This document shows positions 3,540-6,172 of a DNA stretch of 6,172 bases, one piece after another. The translations under genes and the position numbers were made by a program. Source of the DNA: an uncultured Clostridia bacterium (lineage in GTDB: Bacteria; Bacillota_A; Clostridia; Oscillospirales; Oscillospiraceae); assembly GCA_946059285.1 (NCBI GenBank), contig CAMGMW010000076.1, positions 1 to 6,172 of the forward strand, given 5' to 3'. Position 1 is the stretch's first letter, and each line of letters starts with the position of its first letter. A model generated the notes under the pieces. That model saw only the letters and a program-made list of their open reading frames with translations. It had not been told where the DNA came from and searched no databases.

Positions 3540-6172
3540 TCAATTCCCCTCTGCATCCGGAGGTTCCGGCTGCTCGTCCTCTGAAAGGATATTTGGAGGA
3601 AGAGAGGGGAGCTCTGCCTCCGGGAACGTTTCATCGTTTGTCTCCGGAGATTCTTCGCTTTTCGTCTCCATCGGTGGATCGGGAAGCAGGACGGCGCGTT
3701 TGCCTGTGAGTAACTGCAGGAGCGCAATTCCCAGCAGGCTGATCAGCGAAATAATGGCGCCGGGCTTCAGACCGGGAGCGGCATACTGCAGCACGATGGT
3801 GTGTGATCCAGCGGTAATGGGGAAGGAGATCATGGCGTCGGTCAGAAGCATGCTGCCACTGTCAGGGTCATAGTTTGCTGCGAGTGCGACTTCTTTCCCA
3901 TCCACATACGCCCGCCAGCCGGAATCATAGGGGACGGAGGTATAGAACAGACCGTCTGTTTCTGCAGACACAGTTCCCTCTATATATGTGTCGGAGAATT
4001 CCGTGAGCTGCCACGGGCTTTGCGAGAGCATTTCGTATCCCGCATCGAATACGGCGTTGTTCTGCATGGCCACGTCCGCGGAAATCGTGCCGTGCTTATC
4101 CTTCTCCACGGGATAGGTCAGCGTCAGCACATCACCCGCTCGGAAGCTGCCGATACAGAGCAGACTGCGCACCTTGATGTTTGGGCTGGTAATCAGCTCT
4201 CCATTGCGGTAGACTTTCAGCGTGTAATTCCCGGTGGATTTTGAGGTAACAAGCAGTAGGGCGTCTTGCTCCACGGTGTAGCTGATGCTCAGATCCGAGG
4301 TGCCCTCCGCGTTCATGGTGGAGTAGTTGTATTGGGTGCCGCTGGTTCCGGTCGCGGTCAGAGAACAGCCCTCGGCGGCGGTCAGCGTATCATGGGTTAG
4401 GTGTGTATAAAGCGGCTCCTCAATGCCAGTCGCCAGACGGAACATCTCCTCCTGCTCCCGTATGGGATTGTATGCGGCTTCTTCCACGACAAATTCACCC
4501 AAAGCGGCATCTGTAACAAAGCCAAGGGAAATATATGCTTCATTTTCCAGCAGCAGTACATTGCCCGAGGATGCGGCAAGCGTGGTGTAGTCCGTGTCCA
4601 GATGTTTTCCGTCTCTTGAAATCAGGTATTTGATGCCGCACATCAGATTGGTAAAGGGAGAGCTATGATAGTACACATAACGGTTGCTTGCAGGCCATGA
4701 AGCCAGCCCCAGAGGGCGGGACATCTGGTTGAAGCGTGCATTTGCAGAGGACGAAAAGACGGAAACGCCATGGTAACCGTTCAAGGCGCCGTCGTTTAAT
4801 GTCTGCGTGGTGGTGGTTTCCGTTCGCCAGAACAGCGTACCTTCCTCCCGCGCTTCCATCGCTGCCAGCACGGTCTGTACATCGTTGTTTTCTTTGGGAT
4901 AAACGGAACGGGTGCTGAGGGCGACCTCTGCGAGCCCTAAAGCAAAGCTTGCGGTCATTTCCGCACACAGGAGAAGCGCAAAAAGCGTCTCCCAGAGATT
5001 GCGGCGACTTTTTTTGTATACGCTGAGCAACAAAAATGCAATGATCAGACCCAACACCAGAAGACTGAGCAGAATACGGCGAATGCTGTCATCCAGTCCG
5101 ATGCCGCAGGCAATCACGCCGAGGCAGACCGGTATGATCGCAAGCAGATACCGCGGGCGGAAGCTGTCGCGCTCCAGATAGGCGCGGTAGGCCATAGATA
5201 TCAATACGAAGCTGAACAGGAAGCTGAAGCGATAGGGGATCATGTTGGGGAAGTGGAAGCCATGCCACACATAGTCCAGCACACGGAAGATGAAACTCAG
5301 GGCGAGGAACAGCAGCAGTACAAAATGTACCAGCTTTTCCCGCAGAGACACTTTTTTGCAGCAGAAATAGAACACTGCAAGCACAACAGCGGAAAAACTG
5401 CAAAACAAGTTTGGCAGTCCCTCCATTTTGGTGGGCGTAGTAGAGGTGAGCAGACCGGAAAGCACACGGCGCATGGCATACAGTACGCCGGGCAGCGTCT
5501 GATGCACCAGCACAGACCACCAACTGTCACCGACGGCGCCGCCGGCATTTTCCGCGATATTCAGCGCCAGCCAGTTGGGGAACTCACCGGTCACAGAGTA
5601 GGTGCTCAGCATGCCATACAACGTGGGCAGCAACAAAATTGCTGTCAATCCGACACCCAGCAGCGTGCAAATGGAGATCCGGCACAGACGCCGCACGAAG
5701 CCCCTGAAACCGTTGGGCTTGCAGATACAGTAGGCGAAAAAGGACAGCGCTACAAAAATACAGCAGAAATAGCTCAAATAGTAGTTGCACCACAGGGACA
5801 ACGAAAGTGCGGCGACATACAGACGCCAAGTGCTATCGCGCAGAAGCCGTACCGTCGCCGCAATCAGCAGCGGCAGCAGGGCAAAGGTGTCCAACCAGAT
5901 GATATTCCAATAATAACCTGCCACAAACGCACACAGGGAAAACAGCAGCGAAAAGAAGCTGATGCTGTAATCCCTCTTGTTGTATACCGTTTGCAGGAAG
6001 TAGGCAAAAAACAGCCCGGCACAGGAAATTTTCAGCACTACCATCAGTGCAAAATACTCCCGCAGCAGGGACGATGGCACCAGTACGCTTAGCAGATACA
6101 GCGGGCTTGCCAGATAATAGGCAAACAGGCAGGGATAGCTTGTGCCCATGCCCACGTCCCATGTGTACTGCA
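3540..6172 (-). CDS. yfhO: YfhO-family membrane protein, N-terminus outside the window
   Basis: Partial gene; the frame is open to the right edge, where QYTWDVGMGTSYPC is already inside the conserved first extracytoplasmic segment. By comparison with YfhO proteins of about 860 residues, roughly 80-90 N-terminal residues are missing (estimate). Numbering from the GTG at 6155, residues 1-415 carry many transmembrane helices, including the family motif FAYYLASPLYLL (11-22). Residues about 416-797 are a large, mostly beta-type extracytoplasmic domain ending in the YfhO hallmark YDSGWRAYVDGKEV (743-756) and GSHTIVLQYAAPGLKPG (783-799). One last helix follows (about 800-817), then an acidic Pro/Glu-rich tail of some 50 residues (819-871). 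YfhO proteins resemble GT-C glycosyltransferases; in Bacillus subtilis YfhO acts with CsbB and GtcA in GlcNAc modification of lipoteichoic acid. Neither partner is visible here, so the acceptor in this organism is unknown. An internal GTG at 6155 is not the real start. Confidence 0.9.
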   Translation of the reverse strand, partial: QYTWDVGMGTSYPCLFAYYLASPLYLLSVLVPSSLLREYFALMVVLKISCAGLFFAYFLQTVYNKRDYSISFFSLLFSLCAFVAGYYWNIIWLDTFALLPLLIAATVRLLRDSTWRLYVAALSLSLWCNYYLSYFCCIFVALSFFAYCICKPNGFRGFVRRLCRISICTLLGVGLTAILLLPTLYGMLSTYSVTGEFPNWLALNIAENAGGAVGDSWWSVLVHQTLPGVLYAMRRVLSGLLTSTTPTKMEGLPNLFCSFSAVVLAVFYFCCKKVSLREKLVHFVLLLFLALSFIFRVLDYVWHGFHFPNMIPYRFSFLFSFVLISMAYRAYLERDSFRPRYLLAIIPVCLGVIACGIGLDDSIRRILLSLLVLGLIIAFLLLSVYKKSRRNLWETLFALLLCAEMTASFALGLAEVALSTRSVYPKENNDVQTVLAAMEAREEGTLFWRTETTTTQTLNDGALNGYHGVSVFSSSANARFNQMSRPLGLASWPASNRYVYYHSSPFTNLMCGIKYLISRDGKHLDTDYTTLAASSGNVLLLENEAYISLGFVTDAALGEFVVEEAAYNPIREQEEMFRLATGIEEPLYTHLTHDTLTAAEGCSLTATGTSGTQYNYSTMNAEGTSDLSISYTVEQDALLLVTSKSTGNYTLKVYRNGELITSPNIKVRSLLCIGSFRAGDVLTLTYPVEKDKHGTISADVAMQNNAVFDAGYEMLSQSPWQLTEFSDTYIEGTVSAETDGLFYTSVPYDSGWRAYVDGKEVALAANYDPDSGSMLLTDAMISFPITAGSHTIVLQYAAPGLKPGAIISLISLLGIALLQLLTGKRAVLLPDPPMETKSEESPETNDETFPEAELPSLPPNILSEDEQPEPPDAEGN

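Noticed and set aside
5253..6092. Long plus-strand frame of 279 codons
   Set aside because: It lies antisense within the YfhO gene; its Gln/Arg-rich translation resembles no folded protein, whereas the minus strand shows a clear conserved family.

Overview
The window reads as chromosomal DNA from a Gram-positive anaerobe of the class Clostridia, perhaps a gut member of the Oscillospiraceae or a relative. The reasons are strong AAGGAG/GGGGAGGAG-type ribosome binding sites at a regular 7-8 base spacing, moderately GC-rich coding sequence, a Pit-type transporter with variant signature motifs, a DUF4190-type protein with a proline/glutamine-rich head, and a YfhO-type membrane protein. The taxonomic placement is inference. 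I see no rRNA, tRNA, CRISPR array, transposase or phage gene.

Layout. On the minus strand from the left end: a perfect 15-bp hairpin (35-70), a 105-residue thioredoxin (75-392), a 171-base gap with a dyad, and a 349-residue Pit/PHO4-family phosphate transporter (564-1613). The 124-base gap 1614-1737 separates this gene from deoC (1738-2475, plus strand), so the two are divergent. It holds a near-consensus sigma-A promoter for deoC (TTGACA, 17 bases, extended TATACT) and a dyad over its -10 box.

From 2476 to 2781 there is about 300 bases without a gene, lying between two convergent genes. It is dense in secondary structure: a 19-bp perfect hairpin, a 21-base palindrome of two AAGCTT-containing arms, and two 10-mers that each recur in inverted orientation near the other end of the gap. 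Then, on the minus strand, come a small membrane protein with a proline/glutamine/valine/tyrosine repeat head (2782-3315) and, upstream of it, a large YfhO-family membrane protein whose N-terminus lies outside the window (3540-6172).

How the genes fit together. They do not form one pathway. Thioredoxin (redox), Pit (phosphate uptake) and deoC (deoxyribose 5-phosphate breakdown) are housekeeping functions. YfhO proteins are cell-envelope proteins, in Bacillus linked to sugar decoration of teichoic acid, and the DUF4190-like protein beside it is also in the membrane. I find no convincing new multi-gene system. The items most worth a second look are the structured gap 2506-2770, the in-frame 30-bp tandem repeats in the DUF4190-like gene, and the altered signature motifs of the Pit protein.
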